This document shows, piece by piece, positions 1-5,679 of a DNA stretch of 6,634 nt; within the stretch, counting starts at the first letter, position 1; every line of letters starts with the position of its first letter. Source of the stretch: Dehalococcoidales bacterium (GTDB lineage: Bacteria; Chloroflexota; Dehalococcoidia; Dehalococcoidales; JAQTVP01); contig JAQTVP010000090.1 of NCBI GenBank assembly GCA_028707015.1, forward strand, positions 1 through 6,634. Direction: 5' to 3'. A program made the translations under genes and the position numbers. The notes under the pieces were generated by a model. That model was not told the origin of the DNA, made no database searches, and was given only the letters and a program-made list of their open reading frames with translations.

Positions 1-371
1 ATCTTTGATACAGCCAGAACCGGGTCTCCATTGTGCTGGCTTTGAGAATATATACCACCGTGATGCAACTGTAATGCTATTTTTGCCCCCTCCTGATGTG
101 TAACCCGCACTAATTTTCGCATTCCCCAAATCATGTCATCATTATAGATGCCATACTGTATTTTTGACCGTTTGCCTTGTAAGGAAATAAATGTGACTCC
201 AGTTATTATTAAACCAGAACCACCTTTTGCAAGGCTCCGATAAAGATCTAATGAAGCATCAGTGACCGCTCCGCTAGCGTCTGCCAAAGCATCCTGAGTG
301 GATGACCTCACAAAACGATTTTTTAATTCCATATTCCCGATTATGAAAGGTTTAAATAAGTCTATTGGCAT
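1..371 (-). CDS. NADH:flavin oxidoreductase, old yellow enzyme family (N-terminal part, cut by window edge)
   Basis: Reading the minus strand from an ATG at 369-371 gives 123 open codons that run off the left edge. The protein starts MPIDLFKPFIIGNMELKNRF, the standard opening of the FMN-binding TIM barrel of the old yellow enzyme family (LF.P..IGN.ELKNR). Later come GGSGLIITG at residues 50-58 and ALQLHHGG at 99-106, matching the family's QL.H.G motif, whose Gln contacts FMN. Members reduce activated C=C bonds (enoates, dienoyl-CoAs, cyclic enones) with NAD(P)H. A Shine-Dalgarno AGGTGA lies about 9 bases before the ATG and supports this start. The gene follows the amidohydrolase on the same strand after 160 bases and is probably part of the same transcript. 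It could be a short OYE (about 350-400 aa) or a long form with an Fe-S/FAD C-terminal half (about 640-670 aa); the missing C-terminus decides. The substrate is unknown. Confidence 0.9.
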   Translation of the reverse strand, partial: MPIDLFKPFIIGNMELKNRFVRSSTQDALADASGAVTDASLDLYRSLAKGGSGLIITGVTFISLQGKRSKIQYGIYNDDMIWGMRKLVRVTHQEGAKIALQLHHGGIYSQSQHNGDPVLAVSK

Positions 372-430
372 ACTTAGCTATCACCTGGATATTTAATAAT
401 AAAAAACCACTCTTATTTTCTGTAGAACAT

Positions 431-461
431 GGATAGTAAGAATTTATAAGTCCTAACTACC
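431..461. repeat. Imperfect dyad between amidohydrolase and flavin oxidoreductase genes
   Basis: Within the 160-base gap 372-531, GGATAGT (431-437) faces ACTACC (456-461) with one bulged base, and the inner bases also pair in part around an AT-rich centre (AATTTATAA). No run of T follows on either strand, so it does not look like an intrinsic terminator. It could be a weak operator or an RNA hairpin upstream of the flavin oxidoreductase gene, or chance in AT-rich DNA. I see no clear promoter or other element in the rest of the gap. Confidence 0.2.
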
Positions 462-531
462 TTTCAGAACACTTTTGATTCATGTTACTGAAAAATAGAA
501 TAATTAATAAGGTTATGGCTGTTTTAATCAT

Positions 532-1533
532 TTATCCCAGCCGATAGTAATTGTCAGCCGTATCATAAAATAGGGCAGCCTTCTCCTCATTAGAAAAGTC
601 CTTGGCAATGCGCTTAAAAGCATTCCATAGAACGGTATAGGAATATGACAACTTATCCACCGGAAAATTACTCTCAAACATACATCTTTTACAGCCAAAC
701 TGCTTTATACACCATAGATAATAAGGCTCCATAACCTCCGCCAATTCTATAGAGCTTGGCGGTTTAGTACACTGATCCCAACCAAACCCACAAACCCACA
801 TCCCGAGTCCACCTAGTTTTACAGCTACATTCGGACAGACTGCCAAATCTGCAATACCTTGTTCCCATTCCTTGAATACTTCCTTCCTTTTGTTTGCATA
901 GGGGGCAACTCCTATTGGTGTCCCAATATGATTCAATATAATGGTGGTTTCCGGAAAAGATTTTGCTAAGTCTACTAATTCTTTAAGTTGCGTATGATAC
1001 ACCCAAGCGTCATAGCTTAATCCGTATTTATCTAAGTATGAAAATCCTTTTCGAAATTCTTGGTTTAGCAGGAGCCCTGCGGGTATATTCACTACCTTTG
1101 TAATATCAATTTGTGCATCCCAAGCGCTAACGTGTCGAATCCCACGAAATCTGTCAGGACTGGCAACTAAATGTGCCTCAAGCACCGGCACTACCCCATC
1201 ACCCAATGTTAGATCTGCGAACCCTACAATGCCAGCGGCTATAACAGGTGTTTTAGAAGATTTTCCTGCGCTCTCAGCGGTAATTGACTCTATAAATTCA
1301 GTCTCACCTACAGGTGCCATCTCTGGTGGGCCGGATTCCCTATACCTCGTCCGGCATTGCACAAACACAGTTTTGACAACATTGTGGTCATTCACGTCTT
1401 GCAATAATTCATTGAGCAAGTAAAAATCATCCGGGCGCTCCCACAAGTGATGATGCGCGTCACAAATTGGCAGACCGGGATCAATTGCATCTTCTTTTGT
1501 TAGTGCGAGCCATTCCTCTTGCTTATGAGTCAT
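532..1533 (-). CDS. Metal-dependent amidohydrolase / lactonase-type hydrolase (COG3618, Amidohydro_2)
   Basis: A 333-residue protein of the amidohydrolase superfamily (Amidohydro_2, PF04909 type), a cytoplasmic TIM-barrel hydrolase. The chosen ATG (1531-1533) is preceded by GGGGG with a 7-base gap; a TTG start 20 codons upstream lacks a ribosome binding site and adds a non-family N-terminus. Visible motifs are DAHHHLW at residues 25-31 (the strand-1 H-x-H metal ligands, H27 and H29), WVYHTQL around H180, LNHIGTP with H202, VAVKLGGL near 237-244, and MFESNFPVDK at 285-294 at the strand-8 position. Characterised relatives include 2-pyrone-4,6-dicarboxylate lactonase, 4-sulfomuconolactone hydrolase and sugar-acid lactonases, so a lactone or a small amide/acid is a plausible substrate, not proven. 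At strand 8 an Asn (N289) stands where many family members have the catalytic Asp; as I recall the SNFPVD form is common in a subgroup. It is transcribed away from the transporter operon and leads into the flavin oxidoreductase gene. Confidence 0.9.
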   Translation of the reverse strand: MTHKQEEWLALTKEDAIDPGLPICDAHHHLWERPDDFYLLNELLQDVNDHNVVKTVFVQCRTRYRESGPPEMAPVGETEFIESITAESAGKSSKTPVIAAGIVGFADLTLGDGVVPVLEAHLVASPDRFRGIRHVSAWDAQIDITKVVNIPAGLLLNQEFRKGFSYLDKYGLSYDAWVYHTQLKELVDLAKSFPETTIILNHIGTPIGVAPYANKRKEVFKEWEQGIADLAVCPNVAVKLGGLGMWVCGFGWDQCTKPPSSIELAEVMEPYYLWCIKQFGCKRCMFESNFPVDKLSYSYTVLWNAFKRIAKDFSNEEKAALFYDTADNYYRLG

Positions 1534-1640
1534 ATTATTGCCCCCATATGTATAGTCTAATAGTGAACCAATTACGGAGTTATATTGCACCAATTAACAC
1601 ATAAGATAAGATTTAATGACACTTTTAACTCGCCAAGCCA

Positions 1641-1646
1641 ATTATA
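1641..1646 (-). promoter_or_regulatory. Possible -10 box for the amidohydrolase transcript
   Basis: The minus strand reads TATAAT here, a perfect -10 hexamer about 108 bases upstream of the amidohydrolase ATG. No good -35 hexamer is found 15-19 bases further upstream (the 17-base position reads CAACTA), so an activator or no promoter at all is possible. It abuts the -35 box of the right-facing promoter, so the two would compete for polymerase. Confidence 0.3.
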
Positions 1647-1675
1647 TTGAACTACCTTGACATTAGTTGTATAAT
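1647..1675 (+). promoter_or_regulatory. Sigma-70-type promoter for the transporter operon
   Basis: TTGAAC at 1647-1652 and TATAAT at 1670-1675 are separated by 17 bases, a near-consensus vegetative promoter facing the transporter genes. Initiation would be near 1682, giving a leader of about 344 bases before the binding-protein ATG at 2026. A second perfect -35 hexamer, TTGACA (1657-1662), sits nearby but has only a poor -10 (TAATTG) at 17 bases. No better promoter was seen closer to the gene: TATAAT at 1993-1998 has no matching -35. Confidence 0.6.
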
Positions 1676-1748
1676 ACGCTAATTGTATACCTTATACATT
1701 ATGATATGCAATGATATTTGATATACAACATATGATGTTAACGTATAC
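1667..1748. promoter_or_regulatory. Cluster of TTGTATA/TATACAA operator-like half-sites
   Basis: TTGTATA occurs at 1667-1673, overlapping the -10 box, and again as TTGTATAC at 1683-1690. TGTATA (1684-1689) pairs with TATACA (1693-1698) as a perfect inverted repeat with a 3-base centre, placed at about +3 to +17 of the predicted transcript. An inverted copy, TATACAA, lies at 1722-1728 and GTATAC at 1743-1748. Sites over the -10 and start point suggest repression. The form resembles palindromes bound by GntR/FCD, MarR or IclR-type regulators, but no regulator gene lies in the window, so the family is a guess. AT-rich background makes some copies likely by chance. Confidence 0.45.
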
Positions 1749-1878
1749 ATATTAAAATATCTACTGGCGAATTTTATAATCCTGAAGCATTATTCTACTT
1801 AGTAAATTAGAATGGCAAAACGGTGAAATTCTGGCAACAACAATAAGTGAGTTAACTGCTTTATCGATTATGGAATTT

Positions 1879-1898
1879 AAGGAGGAAAACTTATGTAA
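1879..1898 (+). promoter_or_regulatory. Start-stop element: strong ribosome binding site followed by ATG TAA
   Basis: AAGGAGGA (1879-1886) is the best Shine-Dalgarno match in the window. With a 7-base gap after GGAGG it is followed by ATG (1893-1895) and immediately TAA (1896-1898). It lies in the transporter leader, about 130 bases before the binding-protein start. It may be a minimal regulatory ORF that loads and terminates ribosomes, or the relic of a lost gene start. A second frame, ATG at 1903 to TAA at 1944, encodes only 13 residues (MRFNNILRSICLA) and is too far from this site (17 bases from GGAGG) for efficient use. Confidence 0.4.
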
Positions 1899-2025
1899 CC
1901 ATATGAGATTTAACAATATTCTCAGAAGCATATGTTTAGCCTAACAATGATCAAGCCAAACAAGATCCAACAAATATAACAATTTATCGGTCTATAATAA
2001 TTATAATTAATAAGGGGGTTTTCAT

Positions 2026-3309
2026 ATGGCAAGAAAACAATTGTTAATCAGATGCTTATTGGTGATATGTCTTGTTTTAACACTATTTTCGTCAATATTA
2101 GGAGGCTGTTCTAAAACTGAACCTGAATCAGTTGAGACAGTAAAGGTTGGTATTCTTCAGTCTATGACTGGGCCGATGGCTCCCTATGGATCGATTTTTA
2201 TGGCAGCTATGAAGTTTGTTGTACAGATGAAAAACGATGCTGGAGGGATTAAGAGTTTAGGAGGGGTCAAAATAACAGTAGCGGAAGGCGATGACGGCTC
2301 TGATCCAGTTACGGCATCTAGCGAGGTAGAACGTCTGATAAACAAGGAAAAAGTTGTTGCTATCATGGGTCCAACAGCTGCTGCACAAGTTTTAGCAGTA
2401 GTTCCACTAGCTACGCGATACGAGGTTCCACTCGTTTTATTAAACGTTTCTTCGGAAATATTCAATCAGGGTAGTCGATATGTATTTACAGACCTTCCGA
2501 GTGGTGAGATCGTTGGTGCCAAGCAGGCTGAATTTATTGACTGGCTATCGAAGAAGCATGGAGCGCCAACCGCTAGCATCGCCATCGCAACCTTGTCACC
2601 ATCCCGGTCAATGGATACACAGGGACTAATATCACGCCTTAATGAGCTAGGTTATAGCAACATCGTATTAAACGAAAGTTTCCCCGCGACAGTCACAGAC
2701 CATACTCCTTTAGTCATGAAGCTCAAGAAGCAAAATCCAGATATGGTGGTCTATAACGGAAATGTGATGGATGCGGTCGCTTTCTACAGTGCTTGTCATA
2801 CACTGGATTACTATCCGTGGCTGGTCGCAAATTATGCTTCTTTCGGAGCCACAAGCGTACGTGATCAGCTCAACCCTGAAGTAGCTAAAATGACAATAGG
2901 ACGCCCTAATGCTTTTTGCGCCGGTAATAATGTTTATTCCGACGCATATACACGGGTTCCTTCACTCAAGGATTTTCAAGATGCCTTTAACCAAGCACAC
3001 CCTGGCCATAAATATGATACTTCTATGGTAGCTATCGGCGCTTTTGTGGCTAAGATATTGATCAGGGCTATTGAGAATGCTGGCTCAACAGATTCCGTAG
3101 AAATTGCTAATGCTTTAAGAGAATTGCACATAGAAGCCCCGGATTCTGACCTGGTCTTTGCTGACCAATATCCGGAGTTTAAAATGACGGATTCCGGTGT
3201 TCCTTCAAGCGGCATCTGTATGGCTGGCCAGTGGCCCGATGACATGACGTCACCTCTAGAGGCTATTTGGCCTGAATCTGTCGCCAATAAAGAACCAAGG
3301 ATAAAATAA
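2026..3309 (+). CDS. Branched-chain-amino-acid-type ABC transporter substrate-binding lipoprotein (LivJ/LivK family)
   Basis: A 427-residue extracytoplasmic binding protein of the Peripla_BP_6 / LivJ family. Residues 1-28 are a lipoprotein signal: basic start (MARK), hydrophobic core, and lipobox LGGC with the lipidated Cys at 28, so it would be anchored to the outer face of the membrane. The first lobe starts VKVGILQSMTGPMAPYG (39-55), followed by NDAGGI (70-75), VAEGDDGSDP (85-94) and VVAIMGP (110-116), all family landmarks. The C-terminal IWPESVA matches a common ending in this group. It is slightly longer than classic LivJ (about 370 aa). The start is fixed by AAGGGGG (2012-2018) 7 bases before the ATG. 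It is first in the operon and its TAA abuts the next start. Relatives bind leucine/isoleucine/valine, but others bind amides, urea or aromatic acids. The real ligand cannot be read from sequence. Confidence 0.93.
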   Translation: MARKQLLIRCLLVICLVLTLFSSILGGCSKTEPESVETVKVGILQSMTGPMAPYGSIFMAAMKFVVQMKNDAGGIKSLGGVKITVAEGDDGSDPVTASSEVERLINKEKVVAIMGPTAAAQVLAVVPLATRYEVPLVLLNVSSEIFNQGSRYVFTDLPSGEIVGAKQAEFIDWLSKKHGAPTASIAIATLSPSRSMDTQGLISRLNELGYSNIVLNESFPATVTDHTPLVMKLKKQNPDMVVYNGNVMDAVAFYSACHTLDYYPWLVANYASFGATSVRDQLNPEVAKMTIGRPNAFCAGNNVYSDAYTRVPSLKDFQDAFNQAHPGHKYDTSMVAIGAFVAKILIRAIENAGSTDSVEIANALRELHIEAPDSDLVFADQYPEFKMTDSGVPSSGICMAGQWPDDMTSPLEAIWPESVANKEPRIK

Positions 3310-4035
3310 TTGGAAACTATCCTTGTTCTTGACCGAGTTAGCAAACGCTTCGGTGGTCTCCAGGCTGTTGACGATGTCTTTTTGGAGGTCAATGCTGGAC
3401 AAATCCTTGGTATCATCGGACCTAATGGAGCAGGAAAAAGCACTCTTTTTAATATAATCTGCGGAATTTACCACCCTGATAAAGGACGCATTTCATTCAA
3501 AGAGAAGTTCATAAAAAAGTTAATGCCTCACCAGATTTGTAGAATGGGAATCGGACGCACTTTCCAGATATCAGAGGTTTTCGAATCACTTACGGCTCTG
3601 GAGTCTGTTACCCTAGCGGCGAGCCTCCATTTACCCCTAAAGGAGGCTCGCCGCCAGGCATACACAATATTAGATCAATTTGGTCTGGCAGATAAAGCGG
3701 AATTACGTTGTGAATCTTTAACGCCGGTAGATATTAAACTTATAGAGCTAAGTAAAGCATTAGCTACCAGTCCTGAGGTGATACTTCTAGACGAGGTGAT
3801 GACTTCGTTATCGCGTGTTGAAGCCGAGCCGCTATTAAACATAATAAAAAATTTACCTCATGAAGGCATTACTCCAATTATTGTCGAGCATAGCATGCAT
3901 ATCATTCAGGATTGTTGCCAAAGGGTAATAGTATTAAATTTTGGTCGTCTAATCGCTGATGGAACAAGTGATGAAGTTCTAAGTGATCGAACCGTAATAG
4001 ATTCATACCTTGGAGTTAAACCAACGTGTTTGTAG
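3310..4035 (+). CDS. livG: LivG-type ABC transporter ATP-binding protein with a degenerate signature motif
   Basis: A 241-residue cytoplasmic ATPase, one of two that power import. It starts with TTG directly after the binding-protein stop; AAGGA (3297-3301) lies 8 bases before it, and the N-terminus (ETILVLDRVSKRFGGLQAV) fits the family. Seen are Walker A GPNGAGKST (37-45), the LivG-style Q-loop GRTFQ (82-86), Walker B VILLDE (157-162), H-loop IVEH (H194), and the family C-terminal VIDSYLG (229-235). Unusual points: where LSGGQ or L.YG.Q is expected it reads LTPVD (137-141), followed by the usual ELSKALAT; the Walker B Glu is followed by Val rather than Pro. Similar DEVM and LT-type variants occur, to my recollection, within the LivG family, so this is probably a working subtype. 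It is a little shorter than classic LivG (about 255 aa) in the helical domain, where a 13-bp inverted repeat lies in the DNA (3616-3654). Its last 10 bases overlap the next gene. Confidence 0.92.
   Translation: METILVLDRVSKRFGGLQAVDDVFLEVNAGQILGIIGPNGAGKSTLFNIICGIYHPDKGRISFKEKFIKKLMPHQICRMGIGRTFQISEVFESLTALESVTLAASLHLPLKEARRQAYTILDQFGLADKAELRCESLTPVDIKLIELSKALATSPEVILLDEVMTSLSRVEAEPLLNIIKNLPHEGITPIIVEHSMHIIQDCCQRVIVLNFGRLIADGTSDEVLSDRTVIDSYLGVKPTCL
3616..3654. repeat. Perfect 13-bp GC-rich inverted repeat inside the livG-type gene
   Basis: GCGGCGAGCCTCC (3616-3628) is the exact reverse complement of GGAGGCTCGCCGC (3642-3654), with a 13-base AT-rich spacer. The arms are about 85 percent GC in a gene that is otherwise AT-rich. 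They code for residues 103-115 (AASLHLPLKEARR) in the variable helical region between Q-loop and signature. There is no T-run after it, so it is not a standard terminator. In mRNA it would form a very stable hairpin that could slow ribosomes, pause polymerase or protect an end. Confidence 0.75.
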
Positions 4036-4730
4036 TGGATACTGTAGCGGCAGGTTATGGTAAATCAATGGTTTTACAAGGGGTTTCCTTAGAGGTTAAA
4101 GAAGGGGAGTGCACTTGTCTCATCGGAGCAAATGGCGCAGGTAAAAGTACATTAATGAGGGTTATTTCCGGGTTACTCAGATCAGTTTCAGGCGAAGTAA
4201 GTATTGATAATATAGTATTAACTGGTTTACCACCTAACGAAATCGTAGACCTTGGCGTTATTCAGGTTCCAGAAGGAAGGCTTATCTTCCCTCAAATGAC
4301 CGTAGAGGAAAATCTACTCCTCGGCGCTAGAAATCACCGAGCAAAATCTGAGGCCTATTCCAGTTTTGAAAAAGTCTACACCTTATTCCCTGTATTGAAG
4401 AAGAGGAAAAATCAACGCGGAGGAACTCTGTCCGGAGGCGAGCAGCAGATGCTGGCAATAGGCCGAGGGCTAATGGCGAAGCCAAGGATACTGCTCTTAG
4501 ATGAACCGTCGATTGGGTTGAGTCCTTTGCTTGTCGCTGAAGTATTTTCCGTAGTTCAGGAACTAATTAAGGAAAGTATAGGTGTTCTTCTTGTGGAACA
4601 AAATGTTAGCGCTGCCCTGAATGTTTCAAGCTATGGCTATGTCCTTGAGCGAGGGCATAGCGTATTGAGAGGAAGCTCTCAAGAACTTCTTGAAGATGAG
4701 TCCATTAAGAAACATTACCTAGGAAATTAA
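4026..4730 (+). CDS. livF: LivF-type ABC transporter ATP-binding protein
   Basis: A 234-residue ATPase, the usual LivF length and partner of the LivG-type subunit on the cytoplasmic face of the permeases. Motifs in order: Walker A GANGAGKST (34-42), Q80 with the LivF hallmark PEGR (82-85), signature LSGGEQQ (135-141), Walker B ILLLDEP (155-161), and VEQN (190-193), where Gln takes the H-loop His position as is typical of LivF. The start is GTG at 4026, 10 bases inside the preceding gene, with GGAG (4012-4015) 10 bases upstream. A second GTG at 4035 would overlap the previous stop by one base but lies 19 bases from that site and would trim the family N-terminus. The overlap implies translational coupling with livG. 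Confidence 0.95.
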   Translation: MFVVDTVAAGYGKSMVLQGVSLEVKEGECTCLIGANGAGKSTLMRVISGLLRSVSGEVSIDNIVLTGLPPNEIVDLGVIQVPEGRLIFPQMTVEENLLLGARNHRAKSEAYSSFEKVYTLFPVLKKRKNQRGGTLSGGEQQMLAIGRGLMAKPRILLLDEPSIGLSPLLVAEVFSVVQELIKESIGVLLVEQNVSAALNVSSYGYVLERGHSVLRGSSQELLEDESIKKHYLGN

Positions 4731-4809
4731 GTTACATTCAATAATGAAATTAATATAGTGTTGAATCCTACTGCGTTAGTTACTAAATATTGGATATAGG
4801 CAACAGGAA
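4731..4809 (+). promoter_or_regulatory. 79-base gap between livF and livH with a weak possible promoter
   Basis: The other transporter genes abut or overlap, but here 79 bases are non-coding. TTGAAT (4761-4766) and a poor -10, TAAATA (4784-4789), stand 17 bases apart, so an internal promoter for the permease genes is conceivable. The ribosome binding site for livH is weak: AGG at 4798-4800 is 9 bases from the ATG, while AGGA at 4805-4808 is too close. No hairpin or terminator is seen. Confidence 0.2.
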
Positions 4810-5679
4810 ATGTCAGACACAATCGTTATTTCTCAAGTATTGTTACAAGGGCTAATGGTTGGAGCAATGTACGGCTTGATTGCTTTTGGCATGACAATGA
4901 TATTCTCCACCACAGGTCTATTGAATTTCGCTCACGGCGGTTTCTTGGCAGTCGGTATGTACCTATGCGTCACACTCTATGCCGCTTTTAGAATGAGTCC
5001 ATATATCTCAATCTTAATCACAGTCCCCGTGCTTTTTGGAATGGGGTATTTTTTATATCGTTACATAGTATGGAAAGTATTAAAGATCCACATTATTACA
5101 GCAGCACAGATAACTCTTGGGTTACTTTGGATAATTGAAAGTTCTCTTTCCATGATCTTTGGGGCTGATATACGCTCAGTGCCCACTACTATCGGAATCC
5201 AGAAGGTGTATCTAGGGCCACTGACATTAAGCGTTCCTTACATCATATCTTTCATTGTAGCCATAATAGTCGGAATAATGCTTTATTGGCTAATGCAACG
5301 GACAGACTTTGGGAGGTCCGTCCGTGCGGTCACACAAAATCGTGATGCAGCTGAACTTATGGGAATTCGTGTAGTTAGAATTCAAACCATAGTCTTTGGT
5401 CTTGGATTAGCATTATTGGGTGTGTGCAGCCCGTTAATAATAGCTATGGTGCCGACGACACCGTCGGTAGGATTACAATTCACTTTATTTGCTTTCATTA
5501 TCATGATGTTAGGCGGTATAGGTAACTTTCTAGGAACTGTGATTGCCGGTTTGATATTTGGAGTTGTTGATGCTTACGGAAGATTTTTTTTCACAGGATA
5601 TATAGCCTCGGTTATCCCTTACAGTCTACTTGTGTTAGTACTATTAGTGAGACCCCGGGGGTTGTTAGGTGAAAAATAG
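4810..5679 (+). CDS. livH: LivH-type ABC transporter permease
   Basis: A 289-residue integral membrane protein, the usual LivH length, forming half of the transmembrane channel. Nearly the whole chain is hydrophobic, with about eight likely membrane segments. Family landmarks are the N-terminal helix QGLMVGAMYGLIAFGMTMIF, then LLNFAHGGFLAVGMY (37-51), the cytoplasmic coupling loop RAVTQNRDAAELMGI (172-186) that contacts the ATPases, and GGIGNFLGTVIAGLIFG (235-251). It ends in RPRGLLGEK, the usual C-terminal RP.GL pattern. ATG at 4810 gives the expected short N-terminal tail. An ATG at codon 16, with AAGGG 4 bases upstream, would remove part of the first helix and is disfavoured. The gene overlaps livM by 11 bases. 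Confidence 0.94.
   Translation: MSDTIVISQVLLQGLMVGAMYGLIAFGMTMIFSTTGLLNFAHGGFLAVGMYLCVTLYAAFRMSPYISILITVPVLFGMGYFLYRYIVWKVLKIHIITAAQITLGLLWIIESSLSMIFGADIRSVPTTIGIQKVYLGPLTLSVPYIISFIVAIIVGIMLYWLMQRTDFGRSVRAVTQNRDAAELMGIRVVRIQTIVFGLGLALLGVCSPLIIAMVPTTPSVGLQFTLFAFIIMMLGGIGNFLGTVIAGLIFGVVDAYGRFFFTGYIASVIPYSLLVLVLLVRPRGLLGEK

Larger units (their letters stand above)
1534..2025. other. Divergent control region between amidohydrolase and transporter operon
   Basis: This is the stretch between the two divergent starts, very AT-rich and without a convincing protein gene. It holds a right-facing sigma-70 promoter (1647-1675), operator-like repeats (1667-1748), a perfect TATAAT on the minus strand at 1641-1646 that could serve the amidohydrolase, and a transporter leader of about 340 bases with a start-stop element (1879-1898). 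I looked for T-box or classical riboswitch signatures and for a hairpin plus T-run and recognised none. Short open frames here (for example 1903-1944) are 13-15 codons long. Confidence 0.8.

Noticed and set aside
396..420. T-rich/A-rich stretch before the flavin oxidoreductase gene considered as a terminator
   Set aside because: On the minus strand a run of six T is present but no stable stem precedes it.
1229..1423. 64-codon plus-strand open frame
   Set aside because: Lies entirely antisense to the amidohydrolase gene, whose protein is clearly conserved; no ribosome binding site or recognisable product.
1534..1593. N-terminal extension of the amidohydrolase to a TTG at 1593
   Set aside because: No ribosome binding site precedes the TTG and the extra 20 residues do not resemble the family; GGGGG-N7-ATG at 1533 is clearly better.
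1754..1812. Short open stretch ending TAG at 1810-1812 in the leader (about 15-19 codons)
   Set aside because: No start codon with a ribosome binding site and no recognisable sequence.
1993..1998. TATAAT close to the binding-protein start
   Set aside because: No -35-like hexamer at 15-19 bases upstream; AT-rich DNA yields such hexamers by chance.
2184..2465. 93-codon minus-strand open frame
   Set aside because: Antisense to the conserved first lobe of the binding protein.
2976..3443. 155-codon minus-strand open frame across the binding-protein/livG junction
   Set aside because: Antisense shadow of two well-supported genes with no family resemblance.
3256..3474. 72-codon minus-strand open frame over the binding-protein end and livG start
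   Set aside because: Antisense to the livG Walker A region; no independent support.
5452..5467. Inverted repeat CCGACG-ACAC-CGTCGG inside livH
   Set aside because: Only 6 base pairs, no T-run after it, within conserved coding sequence; probably chance or a minor RNA hairpin.
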